Assembly (NCBI GenBank): GCA_035297265.1
Contig: DATGZH010000010.1
Location: 18,909-82,908, forward strand
Reading direction: 5' to 3'
DNA: 64,000 bases
DNA from: DATGZH01 sp035297265
Lineage (GTDB): Bacteria; Actinomycetota; Acidimicrobiia; Acidimicrobiales; RAAP-2
The notes under the pieces are model-generated. The model was not told the DNA's origin. It was given only the letters and a program-made list of their open reading frames with translations, and ran no database searches. Made by a program: the position numbers and the translations under genes. Numbering within the stretch: position 1 is the first letter of the stretch; each line of letters opens with the position of its first letter. Positions 7,894 to 16,562 of this stretch are shown in pieces.

Positions 7894-8847
7894 TCAGGCC
7901 CGGCGCCGGGCCGGAACGGCGCCGGCCCTCGGGTGGGCCGCCTCGTAGGCCGCCCGCAGGTGCTCGGGGGAGACCTTCGTGTAGAGCTGGGTCGTGGCGA
8001 TCGAGACGTGCCCGAGGAGCTCTTGGACCACCCGGATGTCGGCGCCGTTGGCCAGCATGTGGGTGGCGCAGGAGTGCCGGAGCACATGCGGGCTGACGCG
8101 CGCCGAGAGCCCCACCACCGCCGCGTGGCGCCGCAGGACGAACGAGGCGCCCTGGCGGGTGAGCCGGCCGCCCCGGGCGTTCAAGAAGAGGGCCTCGGCG
8201 TCGCCCCGCCGTCGCCAGCGGCGGGGCACGAACCGGTCCCGACCGAGCGGCCCGAGCCAGGCGGCGAGCGCCGCGGCGGCCGCCCGGCCCACGGGGGCGA
8301 GTCGCTCCTTGCCCCCCTTGCCGTAGAGGCGCACGAGGCCGTCGGCCGCCGCCAGGTCGGCGAGGTCCAGCCCGACCACTTCTGAGATGCGGGCCCCGGT
8401 CCCGTAGAGCAGCTCGAGGAGCGCCCGGTCCCGCCGGGCTGCCGGGTCGTCACCTTCGACCGCGTCGAGCAGGCGGGCCACCTCCTCTTCGTCCAAGGCC
8501 TTCGGGAGCCGGGCCGGCAGCCGTCCGCCGTCGAGGTCGGCCGTCGGGTCGGTGAGGGCCAGGCCCTCCTCCACCAAGAAACGATGGAGACCCCGGGCGA
8601 CCGAGAGGGCCCGGGCCACCGACGACGCCTGGTGGCCGACCCGCAGCTCGGCCAGGTGCTCCTCCACGTCGGACGGCCGGGCGGTGAGGGGCGTGCGGCC
8701 GCCCCGGGCGAGCGCCGCCTCGTAGGCCATGAGGTCCCGCCGGTAGGCGGCCACGGTGAGCGGCGAGCGACCCTTCTCGACGGCGAGCCACGACAGGTAC
8801 TCCTCGGCGCCGACCGAGAGCGGCGGCGCCAGCTCGGTGTCGCTCAC
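7894..8847 (-). CDS. xerD: Site-specific tyrosine recombinase XerD
   Basis: Resolves chromosome dimers at dif together with XerC. The N-terminal SAM-like core-binding domain (EEYLSWLAVEKGRSPLTVAAYRRD region) precedes the catalytic domain. Catalytic residues are visible as Arg in GTGARISEVVGL, His-Leu-Arg-His in HVLRHSCATHML, the LGH motif in LGHVSIATTQ and the nucleophile in LYTKVS. It is 317 aa, normal for XerD. The GTG start at 8845-8847 overlaps the Nudix stop in GTGA. Its position after pyrG-Nudix is the conserved actinobacterial one, so it is not a mobile integrase. Confidence 0.93.
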   Translation of the reverse strand: MSDTELAPPLSVGAEEYLSWLAVEKGRSPLTVAAYRRDLMAYEAALARGGRTPLTARPSDVEEHLAELRVGHQASSVARALSVARGLHRFLVEEGLALTDPTADLDGGRLPARLPKALDEEEVARLLDAVEGDDPAARRDRALLELLYGTGARISEVVGLDLADLAAADGLVRLYGKGGKERLAPVGRAAAAALAAWLGPLGRDRFVPRRWRRRGDAEALFLNARGGRLTRQGASFVLRRHAAVVGLSARVSPHVLRHSCATHMLANGADIRVVQELLGHVSIATTQLYTKVSPEHLRAAYEAAHPRAGAVPARRRA

Positions 8848-9431
8848 CGGGCACCGCCGCGCCGGGCGAGCGCCGCCCTGGCCAACCCGATGCCGAGGAT
8901 CGTGAGCGAGTCGTGCAGCGTCCCGTTGGCCACGAGCTCGCTCACGTCGTCGAGCGCCACCCGCTCCGTCGTCATCCAGCGCTCCTCGACCGCGCCGCGG
9001 TCGGTCGGGACGGGACGGAGGCCCGTGGCGAGGAACACCGACGTGACCTGGTCGCAGTACCCGGGCGAGTTGTAGGCCTCGACGAGGAGCTCCATGCCGT
9101 CGGCCTCGAGGCCAGCTTCTTCGACGAGCTCCCGCCGGGCCGTGGCCTCCGCCGACTCGCCGTCGACGTCACGAGTCCCGGCCGGGGCCTCGAGCACGGT
9201 CGTGGCGAAGGCCGTGCGGAACTGGCGGACGAGCGTCACGGTGCCGTCGTCGTGCACCGGCAGGACGGCCACGGCCCCCGGGTGGTGGACGATGTCGCGC
9301 TCGAACGGCCGGCCGTCGGGGTCGAGCACCTGGACCTGGGCCACCGAGACGAGGTAGCCGGCGTAGACCTCGGTCTCCCCCGTCACCTCGAAGTCGCCGG
9401 CCGGGTCGTCCCGGGCCTCGTCAGCCGCCAC
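8844..9431 (-). CDS. NUDIX hydrolase, ADP-ribose pyrophosphatase type
   Basis: Probably cleaves ADP-ribose to AMP and ribose-5-phosphate. The Nudix box is seen as PAGTRDVDGE then ATARRELVEEAGL, with the one-residue-longer spacing usual in actinobacterial ADP-ribose pyrophosphatases. At 195 aa with an N-terminal beta-rich dimerisation region (EVYAGYLVSVAQVQVL), length fits the family. GTG start at 9429-9431, seven bases from the pyrG stop. The same order pyrG-Nudix-xerD is found in Mycobacterium. Substrate inferred from family and context. Confidence 0.88.
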   Translation of the reverse strand: MAADEARDDPAGDFEVTGETEVYAGYLVSVAQVQVLDPDGRPFERDIVHHPGAVAVLPVHDDGTVTLVRQFRTAFATTVLEAPAGTRDVDGESAEATARRELVEEAGLEADGMELLVEAYNSPGYCDQVTSVFLATGLRPVPTDRGAVEERWMTTERVALDDVSELVANGTLHDSLTILGIGLARAALARRGGAR

Positions 9432-9437
9432 GGGCGC

Positions 9438-11081
9438 TCAGAGGACGGCGTCGAGATCGAGGAGCCGCGGCTCGCGGCCCTCGGCCCGCTCCAGGGCCGC
9501 GGTGAGCAGCCCCTGGAAGAGCGGGTGGGGCCGGTCGGGTCGGCTCTTGAACTCGGGGTGCCCCTGGGTGCCCACCCAGTACGGGTGGCCGGGCAGCTCG
9601 ATGAACTCGACGAGGCGGCCGTCCGGTGAGTTCCCCGTGCAGGCCAGGCCGGCCTCCTCGAGGCGGGTGCGGTACCGCGGGTTGAACTCGAAGCGGTGCC
9701 GGTGACGCTCCGAGACCACCTCGGTGCCGTAGACCCGGGCCACGAGGGACCCCGGCGTGAGGAGGGCCGGGTAGGCCCCGAGCCGCATCGTGCCGCCCAT
9801 GTCCACCACGGCGCGCTGCTCGTCCATGAGGTCGATCACGGGGTGCGGGCTCAGCTTGTCGAACTCGGCGGAGTTGGCGCCCTCCAGACCGGCCAGGTTC
9901 CTCGCCGCGTCGATGGTCATCACATGGAGGCCGAGGCACAGGCCGAGACAGGGGATGTCGTGCTCCCGGGCGTAGGTGGCGGCGACGACCATCCCTTCGA
10001 TGCCCCGCTCGCCGAAGCCGCCGGGGATCACCATGCCATCGAGCTCGCGGAGGCGGTCGGTGGCCAAGCGGTCGGGCACGGTCTCGGCGTCGATCCACTC
10101 GAGGACGACCTCGGAGCGGTGGTCGAAGCCGGCGTGGCGGAGGGCTTCGACCACCGACAGGTAGGCGTCAGGCAGGTTCACGTACTTGCCGATGATGCCG
10201 ATGCGCACGGTGCGCTCGGGCGACTTGATGCGCTCGACGAGCTGCTCCCACTCGGCCAGGTCGACCTTGTCGTTCGCGTCGCCGAGCCCGAGGATCTGGC
10301 AGACCACGTCGTCGAGGCCCTCGTTGCGGAGCACGAGCGGTATCTCGTAGATGCTCTCGGCGTCGACGGCCGAGACGACCGCCTCCATCGGGACGTCGCA
10401 GAGGAGGGAGATCTTGCGCTTCAGGCCCTCCGAGATCTCGTGGTCGCTGCGGCACACGATCACGTCGGGCTGGATACCGCGGCTCCGCAGCTCGGTCACC
10501 GAGTGCTGGGTGGGCTTGGTCTTCTGCTCCTTCGAGGGGGCGAGGAAGGGCACCAAGGTGAGGTGCACGTAGCAGACCGAGTCACGTCCGACGTCCCGGC
10601 GGAACTGCCGGATGGCCTCGATGAACGGCACGATCTCGATGTCGCCCACGGTGCCGCCGATCTCGACGATAACAACGTCGACGTCCTCGTCGGCCAGGCG
10701 CCGGATGCGCTCCTTGATCTCGTCGGTGACGTGGGGAATGACCTGGACCGTCTTGCCCAGGTACTCGCCCCTCCGCTCCTTGGCGATCACCCACGAGTAG
10801 ATCGAACCGGTCGTCGTGTTCGACTTCTGCATCAAGTTGACGTCGATGAAGCGCTCGTAGTGGCCGAGGTCGAGGTCGGTCTCACCCCCGTCCTCGGTCA
10901 CGAAGACCTCGCCGTGCTCGCCGGGGTTCAACGTGCCGGGGTCGACGTTGATGTAGGGATCGAGCTTGCACATCGTGACCCGGAGGCCCCGGGCCTTGAG
11001 CAGCCGACCGAGGGAGGAAGCGGTCAGGCCCTTGCCGAGCGAGCTGGAGACGCCGCCGGTGACGAAGACGAACTTGGTCAC
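9438..11081 (-). CDS. pyrG: CTP synthase
   Basis: Converts UTP, ATP and glutamine to CTP. The N-terminal synthetase domain begins KFVFVTGGVSSSLGKG, with the ATP-binding loop, and contains DPYINVDPGTLNP. The C-terminal class I glutamine amidotransferase has the nucleophile in LGLCLGLHVM and the His-Glu pair in GHPEFKSRP. It is 547 aa, full length. GTG start at 11079-11081. Together with cmk at the other end of the neighbourhood it supplies cytidine nucleotides. Confidence 0.98.
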   Translation of the reverse strand: MTKFVFVTGGVSSSLGKGLTASSLGRLLKARGLRVTMCKLDPYINVDPGTLNPGEHGEVFVTEDGGETDLDLGHYERFIDVNLMQKSNTTTGSIYSWVIAKERRGEYLGKTVQVIPHVTDEIKERIRRLADEDVDVVIVEIGGTVGDIEIVPFIEAIRQFRRDVGRDSVCYVHLTLVPFLAPSKEQKTKPTQHSVTELRSRGIQPDVIVCRSDHEISEGLKRKISLLCDVPMEAVVSAVDAESIYEIPLVLRNEGLDDVVCQILGLGDANDKVDLAEWEQLVERIKSPERTVRIGIIGKYVNLPDAYLSVVEALRHAGFDHRSEVVLEWIDAETVPDRLATDRLRELDGMVIPGGFGERGIEGMVVAATYAREHDIPCLGLCLGLHVMTIDAARNLAGLEGANSAEFDKLSPHPVIDLMDEQRAVVDMGGTMRLGAYPALLTPGSLVARVYGTEVVSERHRHRFEFNPRYRTRLEEAGLACTGNSPDGRLVEFIELPGHPYWVGTQGHPEFKSRPDRPHPLFQGLLTAALERAEGREPRLLDLDAVL

Positions 11082-11146
11082 CGCCGCCCCGAGCGGGTGT
11101 CACCGGGCGCGATGACCCCGTGATCTTGCTGGCGCACCCTTCTACG

Positions 11147-12796
11147 CTAGTCGACCCGTCGCGCCTTGGTGGTGGACGGCGCGCCCACGCGGCTCGGGTC
11201 GCGGAGGGCGAGGAGCTCCTCGGCGTGCGCCCGCGCCGTCTTGCTGTCGGGGTGGCCGGACAGCATCCGGGAGACCTCGACCACCCGCCCGTCCGGTGCG
11301 AGCGCTCGCGCCTCGGTCACCGTCCGACCCCCGACGAGTGACTTCGTCACGCCGATCTGGTGGTCGGCGAGCGCGGCCACCTGGGCCAGGTGGGTGACGA
11401 CGAGCACCTGATGGTCCTCGGCCACCTCGAGGAGGGCCCGGGCCAAGGCGAGGGCCGCCTCGCCACCCACCCCGGCGTCGACCTCGTCGAACACCATCGT
11501 GGCCGGCCCGCCCATGGCCACGAGCCGGAGGGCCAGCATCGCCCGGGCCAGCTCGCCACCCGAGGCCACCTTGGCCAGCGGGGCGAGCGGCTCGCCGGGG
11601 TTGGCGCCGAGCAGGAAGGTGATGTCGTCCCCCGCCCCGTCGTCGACCTCGACCGCGAGGTGCGCGGCGGGCATGGCCAGCGCCCGGAGCCGCACCTCGG
11701 CCGCCTCGGCCAGCCGAGGTGCGGCGGTCCGGCGGGCCTCGCCGAGCGCCTCCTCGGCCCGGGCGAGGGCCAACGTGGCCTCCTTGCGCTCGGCCTCGAG
11801 CACCGTGGCCCGCGACTCGGCCGCCTCGAGAAGCGCGAGGCGCTCACGGGCCCGCTCGGCGAAGGCCCGCACCTCGCCCAGGGTGGCGCCGTACTTGCGG
11901 CGGAGGTCGGCGAGCAGCCGGCGGCGGGCCTGCACGGCGGCCAGGCCCTCGGGATCGTCCTCCCAGGTGTCGACGACCTGGCGGAGGTCGCTCGCCACGT
12001 CGGACACCTCCGCCGTCACCGCCCGCAGGCGCGCCTCCCAGTCGGCGAAGGGGACGCGGCCACCGAGCGAGGCGACGGCCGCGCCGAGACCGCCGAGCGT
12101 GCCCCCGTCGTCGCCGGCCCCGCCCTCCAACGCCTCGAGGGCCCGGGCCGCCGCCTGGCGGAGCGTCGAGAGGTCGGCCAGTCGCTCCTCCTCGTCGGCG
12201 AGCGCCGCCTCCTCGTCGTCGGCGCCGAGACCGGCCGCCCCGATCTCGGCCAGCTGGTGCCCGAGCACGTCCACCTCGCGGGCCCGCTCGGCGGCGTCGC
12301 CGCCCAACGCGGCCAAGGCCGCATCGACCTCCTGCACGAGCCGTCGGGCCTCGGCCCTCGGCGCGAGGTCGCTCCCGGCGTAGGCGTCGAGGGCCCGCCG
12401 TTGGGCCGCCGCGGCGACGAGCGACTGTTGGTCGTGCTGGCCGTGGATGTCGACGAGCTCGGCGCCCGCCTCGACGAGGGCGCTCACCGGGACCATGCGC
12501 CCGTCGAGCCAGGCCCGGGAACGCCCGCTCGCCGGCACGGAGCGAGCGAGGATGACCTCACGCTCCTCGTCGTCGCCCTCGGGCGGGAGGAGGAACCGGG
12601 CCTCGACCAACGCCTCCGGCGCGCCGGCCCGCACCACCGCCGGTCCGGCCCGACCGCCGAGCACGAGCTGGAGCGCCTCGACGAGGAGGGTCTTGCCCGC
12701 CCCGGTCTCGCCGGTCAGTGCCGACATGCCCGGCTCGAAGTGCAGCGTGAGGTCCTCGATCACCCCGAGGTCGCGGACATGGAGGTCCGTGAGCAC
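11147..12796 (-). CDS. recN: DNA repair protein RecN
   Basis: SMC-like ATPase acting early in double-strand-break repair. Walker A GETGAGKT is near residue 31; a long Ala/Glu-rich coiled-coil fills about residues 150-360; the signature ASGGELARAMLALRL and Walker B region VFDEVDAGVGG are near the C-terminus. The DLTLHFEPGMSALTG N-terminus is typical. It is 549 aa with a GTG start at 12794-12796 directly after nadK. Confidence 0.96.
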   Translation of the reverse strand: MLTDLHVRDLGVIEDLTLHFEPGMSALTGETGAGKTLLVEALQLVLGGRAGPAVVRAGAPEALVEARFLLPPEGDDEEREVILARSVPASGRSRAWLDGRMVPVSALVEAGAELVDIHGQHDQQSLVAAAAQRRALDAYAGSDLAPRAEARRLVQEVDAALAALGGDAAERAREVDVLGHQLAEIGAAGLGADDEEAALADEEERLADLSTLRQAAARALEALEGGAGDDGGTLGGLGAAVASLGGRVPFADWEARLRAVTAEVSDVASDLRQVVDTWEDDPEGLAAVQARRRLLADLRRKYGATLGEVRAFAERARERLALLEAAESRATVLEAERKEATLALARAEEALGEARRTAAPRLAEAAEVRLRALAMPAAHLAVEVDDGAGDDITFLLGANPGEPLAPLAKVASGGELARAMLALRLVAMGGPATMVFDEVDAGVGGEAALALARALLEVAEDHQVLVVTHLAQVAALADHQIGVTKSLVGGRTVTEARALAPDGRVVEVSRMLSGHPDSKTARAHAEELLALRDPSRVGAPSTTKARRVD

Positions 12797-12803
12797 CGAC
12801 CGG

Positions 12804-13703
12804 TCAGCCGTCCCGGTCGATGGCGAGGGCCGCCCGGAGCAAGCCGGCGAAGCCGCGCTCGCCGAAGCTCACCAGGCGCACCGGCTCGGGGGCCACCCGA
12901 CAGGTGATCTCGGCCCCGGGCTCGAGGCGCCCGACCTCCCTCCCGTCGATGACGAGGACGGCCGGTCGGCTCTCCCGCACATGGACCGTCACGACCTGCG
13001 CCGCGTCGAGCACGAGGCTGCGGTCGATCGAGAGGTGGGGGGCCACCGGGGTCACGATCATGGCCCGCAACCGCGGCGACAGCGCCGGTCCGCCGGCCGA
13101 GAGGTTGTAGGCCGTCGAGCCGGTCGGCGTGGCCACGAGCACACCGTCGGCCGAGTAGTTGAGGAACAGCTCGCCGTCGATATAGGTCGACAGCCGGACC
13201 GTGTGCCCGGGCACCGTCTTCTCGGCCACCATCTCGTTGAGGGCCATCCAGCACCGGTCGGTGGTCGTCGGGGCGGCCCGCTCGGGATCGCGCGGCGGGG
13301 CCAGATCCCCCGGGACCCGCACCTCGAGGGCCGCCCGCTCCTCCACGTCCAGCCGGCCGGCGAGGGCCAGTTCGAGCGCCCGCTTCAGGCTCTCGGGTTC
13401 GACCTCGAGGAGGTAGCCGAGCCGGCCGAAGTTGACGCCGAGGATCGGGACCCCGGCCGCGCTGGTACGTGGCACCACCTTCAAGAAGGTCCCGTCGCCC
13501 CCGAGGCTCACGGCGAGATCGGCACCGGTCAGGTCGAGATCGCGGAGCGCGAGCTCGATGCCGTCCTCGCGGGCCCGGTCGTGGGGATCGATCCGGACGA
13601 GGCGGGCCTCGTGGCCGGCCTGGCGGAGCCAGGTGGCGGTCGACGTGGCGAGGCCACTCGCCTCTTCGAGATCGCTGCGGACGAGCAGCGCCACGGTCGA
13701 CAC
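12804..13703 (-). CDS. nadK: NAD kinase
   Basis: Phosphorylates NAD to NADP using ATP or polyphosphate. Contains the hallmark GGDGTFLK near residue 75, the LNEMVAEK segment and TPTGSTAYNLSAGG, and the late conserved region PHLSIDRSLV. It is 299 aa. GTG start at 13701-13703, three bases after the tlyA stop, so co-transcribed with tlyA and recN as in mycobacteria (Rv1694-Rv1696 order). Confidence 0.96.
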   Translation of the reverse strand: MSTVALLVRSDLEEASGLATSTATWLRQAGHEARLVRIDPHDRAREDGIELALRDLDLTGADLAVSLGGDGTFLKVVPRTSAAGVPILGVNFGRLGYLLEVEPESLKRALELALAGRLDVEERAALEVRVPGDLAPPRDPERAAPTTTDRCWMALNEMVAEKTVPGHTVRLSTYIDGELFLNYSADGVLVATPTGSTAYNLSAGGPALSPRLRAMIVTPVAPHLSIDRSLVLDAAQVVTVHVRESRPAVLVIDGREVGRLEPGAEITCRVAPEPVRLVSFGERGFAGLLRAALAIDRDG

Positions 13704-13706
13704 GGC

Positions 13707-14546
13707 TCAGCCCTCCCGCCGGGTACGGACCTCGCCCACCGCGGCGTCGATCGCCGCGGCCGCGGCCCGTTCGTCGGGGGACCAGCCGGGCCGAGCATGG
13801 AGAAAGAACTCGGCGTTGCCGGCCGGTCCGGTCAGGGGTGAGGCCATCGCACCCATGATGCCGGCTCCAGCCGACGCCAGTGCGGAGGCGACCGTCACGA
13901 GCGCCCCTCGCCAGAGCTCGGGGTCGCGGACGACGCCCCGACCCCGCGAGGCCTCGGCCCGTCCCACCTCGAACTGCGGCTTCACGAGCAGAACGAGGTG
14001 GCCCGCCCGACGCGCCACCGTGACGAGGGCCGGTACCACCGCGGTGAGCGAGATGAAGGAGAGGTCGGCGGTCACCACGTCGAACGGCCTCGCCGCCTCC
14101 CCCTCGGGCGTCACCTGGGCGAGTTCCAGGGTCCGCACGTTCAACCCCTCGACCACCGTCACTCGCGGGTCGACGCGCAGCTTCGGATGGAGCTGACCGT
14201 GACCCACGTCGAGGGCCACGACGTGCGCCGCGCCACGCTGCAGCAGGCAGTCGGTGAATCCGCCGGTCGATGCCCCGGCGTCGAGGGCCCGGTACCCGGC
14301 AACGTCCAGCGCGAAGTGGTCCAGGGCCGCGTCGAGCTTCTCGCCCCCCCGACTGACGAAGCGGGCACGGGGGCCCTCGACGACGACGGGCTGACCGGTC
14401 GCCACGAGGCGAGAGGGCTTGTCGGCCACCGCCCCGCCGACGAGCACGCGGCCGGCGGCCACCGCCTCGTGGGCCTGTTGGCGGTTCTCGACGAGACCCC
14501 GCCGGACCAGTTCCTGGTCGAGCCGGTGCCGGGCCCCTTCGCTCAG
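13707..14546 (-). CDS. tlyA: TlyA-family rRNA 2'-O-methyltransferase
   Basis: In mycobacteria TlyA methylates 16S C1409 and 23S C1920 and its loss gives capreomycin resistance. An S4 domain (RLDQELVRRGL) is followed by an FtsJ-like Rossmann methyltransferase with DAGASTGGFTDCLL (SAM site), ALDVGHGQLH and VKPQFEVGR. The frame is open far upstream through the neighbouring Lys-rich gene but contains no ATG/GTG/TTG near the S4 domain. The only close start is CTG at 14544-14546, which overlaps the preceding stop as CTGA exactly like the GTGA overlaps elsewhere; I use it, giving 279 aa. Function secure, start less so. Confidence 0.9.
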   Translation of the reverse strand: MSEGARHRLDQELVRRGLVENRQQAHEAVAAGRVLVGGAVADKPSRLVATGQPVVVEGPRARFVSRGGEKLDAALDHFALDVAGYRALDAGASTGGFTDCLLQRGAAHVVALDVGHGQLHPKLRVDPRVTVVEGLNVRTLELAQVTPEGEAARPFDVVTADLSFISLTAVVPALVTVARRAGHLVLLVKPQFEVGRAEASRGRGVVRDPELWRGALVTVASALASAGAGIMGAMASPLTGPAGNAEFFLHARPGWSPDERAAAAAIDAAVGEVRTRREG

Positions 14547-15151
14547 CGGCCCGTGGTCCGCTTGGCGGGGGCCCTCTTGGCGGCCTTCTTGGCCGGCGCC
14601 TTCTTCGCAGGTGCCTTCCTCTTGGCGGCCTTCTTGGCGGTGGCCTTCTTGGCGGGGGCCCTCTTGGCGGGGGCCTTCGCCGGTGCCTTCCTCTTGGCCG
14701 CCTTCTTGGCCCCAGTCTTCTTGGCCGGCCCGCCGCGGCTCACCTTCTTCGCCGCCTTCTTGGCCGCCGTGCGGGCCGCCCCGGTGGCCCGGGTCGTCGA
14801 CTGCCCCACCCGCCCGACGGTCGTCGAAGCGGCGTCGGTCACGCTGGTCGCCGCGCTCGAGGTGGCCGCCCGGCCGGCGGCGGCCGAGCGTCGCAGGACG
14901 TCGGCCACCTCCTGGGCCAGTTCGTCGAGCGAGTGCACCCCCATCGCCTCGAGCTGGTCGTGGACCTCGGTCTTCACCATGTCGGCCAGCCGACGGCTCC
15001 ACTCCACGAGGTCGTCGATGATCTCCTGTGCCCGCTGGCTCTCGCCCGAATTCATAACCTCACGCACCAGTTCCTCGGCCCGCTCACGGGTGATCCTTCC
15101 CAGGGCGGCGCCCGCCTCGACATATCTGCGGTAGCCGTCGTTGGTCGTCAC
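14543..15151 (-). CDS. Phasin-like protein with Lys/Ala-rich histone-like tail
   Basis: A 202-aa protein in two parts. Residues 1-90 are helical and amphipathic (VEAGAALGRITRERAEELVRE and EIIDDLVEWSRRLADMV), resembling phasin or PHA-granule-associated domains. Residues about 125-202 are almost entirely Lys, Ala, Pro and Arg in degenerate PAKKA/KRAPAKK repeats like histone H1 tails or PhaF. The DNA shows matching tandem repeats. It sits upstream of tlyA with a 4-nt overlap. Likely roles are DNA binding or linking granules to the nucleoid; both are inference. GTG start at 15149-15151 lies six bases after a -10-like TACCGT. Confidence 0.75.
   Translation of the reverse strand: MTTNDGYRRYVEAGAALGRITRERAEELVREVMNSGESQRAQEIIDDLVEWSRRLADMVKTEVHDQLEAMGVHSLDELAQEVADVLRRSAAAGRAATSSAATSVTDAASTTVGRVGQSTTRATGAARTAAKKAAKKVSRGGPAKKTGAKKAAKRKAPAKAPAKRAPAKKATAKKAAKRKAPAKKAPAKKAAKRAPAKRTTGR
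14561..14775 (-). repeat. Degenerate tandem repeat encoding PAKKA-type units
   Basis: On the plus strand this stretch repeats GCCTTCTTGGC, CTTCTTGGCC and CCTCTTGGC with small variations about every 12-24 bases. It encodes the Lys/Ala/Pro tail of the histone-like protein. The repeats are in-frame and imperfect, a pattern prone to length change by slippage or recombination. Confidence 0.8.
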
Positions 15152-15157
15152 GCGTCC

Positions 15158-15163
15158 ACGGTA
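15158..15163 (-). promoter_or_regulatory. Putative -10 box of the histone-like gene (leaderless)
   Basis: TACCGT on the minus strand with 6 nt to the GTG start. It would place the transcription start at or within one base of the start codon. Confidence 0.4.
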
Positions 15164-15203
15164 ATGGACCCGATGTCGACCAACAACACCCTGTCGCGCC
15201 AGC

Positions 15204-15977
15204 TCAACCGCCGAGGTAGTCGGCGACGAGGTGGGCGAGGTCAGGAGCGGTGATGTCAGGCACCGGGTCGGGCGGGGGGTCGCTTGGCTTCGTCACCCCC
15301 GAGAGCACGAGCGCGTACGGCACGCCCAGGCGGCGGGCGAAGAGCCCGTCGGTCGAGGGCCGGTCCCCCACCACCACCACGACGTCGTCCGCCCGCTCGC
15401 CCACGAGGGCCACCATCGGCGGGTAGGGCTTCCCCGCCACCTCCGGCTCGGCCCCCGAGGCCGTGGCCACCGCGATCAGCAGCGAGCCGGCCCCGGGCAG
15501 CAGCCCCTCGGGCGTGGGGTAGGTGGCGTCCTCGTTCGTGCCGATCAGTCGGGCCCCGCCGCGCACGGCCGTGGCCGCCCGGGCCAGACGGTCGTAGTCG
15601 AACTGCCGGGTGTAGCCGACGACGACCGCGCCCGCCGGAGCCTCGTCGACGAGGGTGAGGCCCCGCCCGGTCAGGGCCTCGAGCGCCCCGCCCTGCGCCA
15701 CGGGCAGGACGGTGCCGCCCGGCTCGAGGAGCGTCGCCGCGGCCTCCGCCGACGTGACGAGGTCCTCGGACCGGGCCTCGACCCCGATGTGGGCGAGACG
15801 TTCGAGGATCTCGGCCACGGTGAGACCGGCGTTGTTCGTGACGAAGAGCGGGCGGCACCCGGCCCCGCGGAGACGGGCGAGCGCCTCGGGCACACCCTCG
15901 ATGGCCTGTCCGGAGAGCCAGACCACCCCGTCGAGGTCGATGACCCACGTGCCACGGCGCCCCGGTGGCCAGCTCAC
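15204..15977 (-). CDS. HAD-superfamily phosphatase, NagD-like (possible glycerol-3-phosphate phosphatase)
   Basis: Cytosolic phosphatase of HAD subfamily IIA. Motif I is VIDLDGVVWL near residue 13, motif II the Thr-Asn-Asn in FVTNNAGLT, the motif III Lys in AGKPYPP and motif IV in VVGDRPSTDG. It is 257 aa with a GTG start at 15975-15977. Its position next to tlyA matches Mycobacterium Rv1692, described as a glycerol-3-phosphate phosphatase; that substrate is a reasonable guess here, not shown. Six bases separate it from the upstream stress-protein gene. Confidence 0.85.
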   Translation of the reverse strand: MSWPPGRRGTWVIDLDGVVWLSGQAIEGVPEALARLRGAGCRPLFVTNNAGLTVAEILERLAHIGVEARSEDLVTSAEAAATLLEPGGTVLPVAQGGALEALTGRGLTLVDEAPAGAVVVGYTRQFDYDRLARAATAVRGGARLIGTNEDATYPTPEGLLPGAGSLLIAVATASGAEPEVAGKPYPPMVALVGERADDVVVVVGDRPSTDGLFARRLGVPYALVLSGVTKPSDPPPDPVPDITAPDLAHLVADYLGG

Positions 15978-15983
15978 CGTGGC

Positions 15984-16463
15984 TCAGGCGGTCTCGGTCG
16001 GGCCGTCGGCGTCGGGGTCGGCCGCGCCCCGCACCACCACGACCGGGCAGTGGGCGTGGTGGACGCAGTGGAGGCCGGTCGACCCGAGGAGGGCGCTCGC
16101 CAGCTCGCCATGGCCCCGGGAGCCGATGACGAGGAGGGCGGCGCCCTTGGACGCCTCGACGAGCACGTCGGCCGGTCGGCCCGGCACCGTGTGGAGGACG
16201 ATCTCCACCCCGGGGTCGGGCCCGGCCACCTCGTCGATGACCGCGGTCAGGGAGTCCCGGGTGAACGTGGCGAGCTCGCTCTCGGTGAGCGTCGTGCTCA
16301 CGCCGGCCCCCATGGCCTCGCCCATGCCCAGCCAGGAGGACGAGAGATGGAAGGAGGCGAGCACCTCGAGGGGGCAGCGGCGCAGCACGGCCTCGGCGAG
16401 CGCCCAGCGGAGGGCCTCGCTCGAGCACGGTGACCCGTCCACCCCGACCACGATCCGGCCCAT
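15984..16463 (-). CDS. Universal stress protein (UspA family)
   Basis: Single-domain Usp of 159 aa. The N-terminus GRIVVGVDGSPCSSEAL and the C-terminal ATP-binding pattern GSRGHGELASALLGST place it in the ATP-binding class. The frame is open to a TTG at 16479-16481, but the ATG at 16461-16463 has a GGAGG four bases upstream and begins the conserved domain, so I chose it. First gene of the minus-strand run toward tlyA. Role in stress is known for the family; the trigger is unknown. Confidence 0.9.
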   Translation of the reverse strand: MGRIVVGVDGSPCSSEALRWALAEAVLRRCPLEVLASFHLSSSWLGMGEAMGAGVSTTLTESELATFTRDSLTAVIDEVAGPDPGVEIVLHTVPGRPADVLVEASKGAALLVIGSRGHGELASALLGSTGLHCVHHAHCPVVVVRGAADPDADGPTETA

Positions 16464-16549
16464 CACACCTCCGCGCCCCAAGCTACCGGCGGCCCGGAGG
16501 ACCGGCGGGTCTCGACCTTCGGGTCAGCCCGGCGACACGGCCTCCCGAG

Positions 16550-16555
16550 TACCGT
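16550..16555 (+). promoter_or_regulatory. Putative -10 box deciding the start of the 117-aa gene
   Basis: TACCGT with 7 nt to the GTG at 16563. A GTG at 16554 in the same frame lies inside the hexamer and would be upstream of the predicted transcription start, so the later GTG is preferred. Confidence 0.4.
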
Positions 16556-16562
16556 GACGCTC

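Noticed and set aside
7894..8847. Tyrosine recombinase as phage or island integrase
   Set aside because: Its place between Nudix and scpA and its length match chromosomal XerD; no attachment repeats or phage genes nearby.
14561..14775. CRISPR-like or satellite repeat
   Set aside because: Repeats are short, imperfect and in frame with a Lys/Ala-rich coding tail.
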